Shown here: positions 6,192-6,293 of the stretch, one piece after another
Position numbering within the stretch: position 1 is the stretch's first letter
Layout: each line of letters starts with the position of its first letter
Assembly (NCBI GenBank): GCA_012515725.1
Contig: JAAYXU010000090.1
Coordinates: forward strand, 1 to 6,293
DNA length: 6,293 nt
Source: Clostridiales bacterium
Lineage (GTDB): Bacteria; Bacillota; Clostridia; Christensenellales; UMGS416
Direction: 5' to 3'
Notes under the pieces: generated by a model
What the model saw: only the letters and a program-made list of their open reading frames with translations
What the model was told of the DNA's origin: nothing
Databases searched by the model: none
Position numbers and translations under genes: made by a program

Positions 6192-6247
6192 GTGCGCACC
6201 CCTTTTTGAGTTTCCGGTTCAGGCATACTCGATTGCCTGCGGATACA

Positions 6248-6276
6248 GTGACAAACCCTCCGCCCGCGTGTATAAT
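6248..6276 (+). promoter_or_regulatory. Predicted promoter reading out of the right edge
   Basis: GTGACA (6248-6253, five of six consensus bases) and a perfect TATAAT (6271-6276) are separated by 17 nt. Transcription would begin near 6283 and run into a gene outside the window. The palindrome TAACGTTA (6277-6284) overlaps the expected start point and could be an operator, which is inference. Confidence 0.6.
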
Positions 6277-6293
6277 TAACGTTATATCGGCCG

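Larger units (their letters stand above)
5986..6293. other. Gene-poor region at the right edge
   Basis: No reading frame with recognisable protein family content is seen here. It holds a GCAGCAT direct repeat at 6011-6030, a T6 tract at 6066-6071 without a strong preceding stem, two hairpins (6074-6088 and 6091-6116), a possible 37-codon minus-strand ORF, an inverted repeat CAGGCA/TGCCTG (6220-6225 with 6234-6239), and an outward promoter at 6248-6276. It reads as an intergenic region between the MFS gene and a gene beyond the edge, possibly with a small gene or structured RNA. Confidence 0.6.

Noticed and set aside
6072..6209. 45-codon plus-strand frame (starts MALKVPQNPT)
   Set aside because: It lacks a good ribosome binding site, its start lies in a hairpin, and the opposite-strand frame has better initiation signals.

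Overview
The window looks like part of the chromosome of a GC-rich Firmicute, most likely a clostridial lineage (inference). The grounds are strong GGAGG-type ribosome binding sites, sigma-A-like promoters with extended -10 elements, a riboswitch that works through an intrinsic terminator, a lipoprotein-anchored binding protein, and GC-rich codon use. No mobile element, CRISPR array, tRNA or rRNA was seen.

Layout. (1) Positions 1-1344, minus strand: hisC (histidinol-phosphate aminotransferase, PLP fold type I) followed 1 nt later by the start of an FAD-dependent oxidoreductase that runs off the left edge. The pair is read from an extended -10 promoter near 1376-1403. (2) Positions 1456-4574, plus strand: a complete corrinoid (vitamin B12) uptake operon. 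It consists of a promoter, a cobalamin riboswitch with an intrinsic terminator, btuF (substrate-binding lipoprotein), btuC (FecCD-type permease) and btuD (ATPase). (3) Positions 4588-5901, minus strand: an MFS transporter with a GTG start, convergent with btuD and separated from it by only 13 nt, with its own promoter near 5957-5985. (4) Positions 5986-6293: a gene-poor tail. It holds one possible 37-aa small ORF on the minus strand, two small hairpins, and an outward-facing promoter on the plus strand at the right edge.

How it works together. When intracellular cobalamin is low, the leader RNA should fold so that the terminator is not made and btuFCD is expressed. BtuF then captures extracellular corrinoid and delivers it to BtuC2D2 for ATP-driven import. 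When cobalamin is abundant, the aptamer closes and the terminator at 1727-1754 stops transcription before btuF. The most informative detail is a 15-bp complementarity between the aptamer's P8-P10-type region (1614-1630) and the terminator's 5' arm and loop (1728-1742), which gives a concrete antiterminator model. The hisC/oxidoreductase pair and the MFS gene have no sequence-evident link to B12. I see no convincing undescribed system; the best leads are the riboswitch switching helix and the small ORF with hairpins near the right edge.
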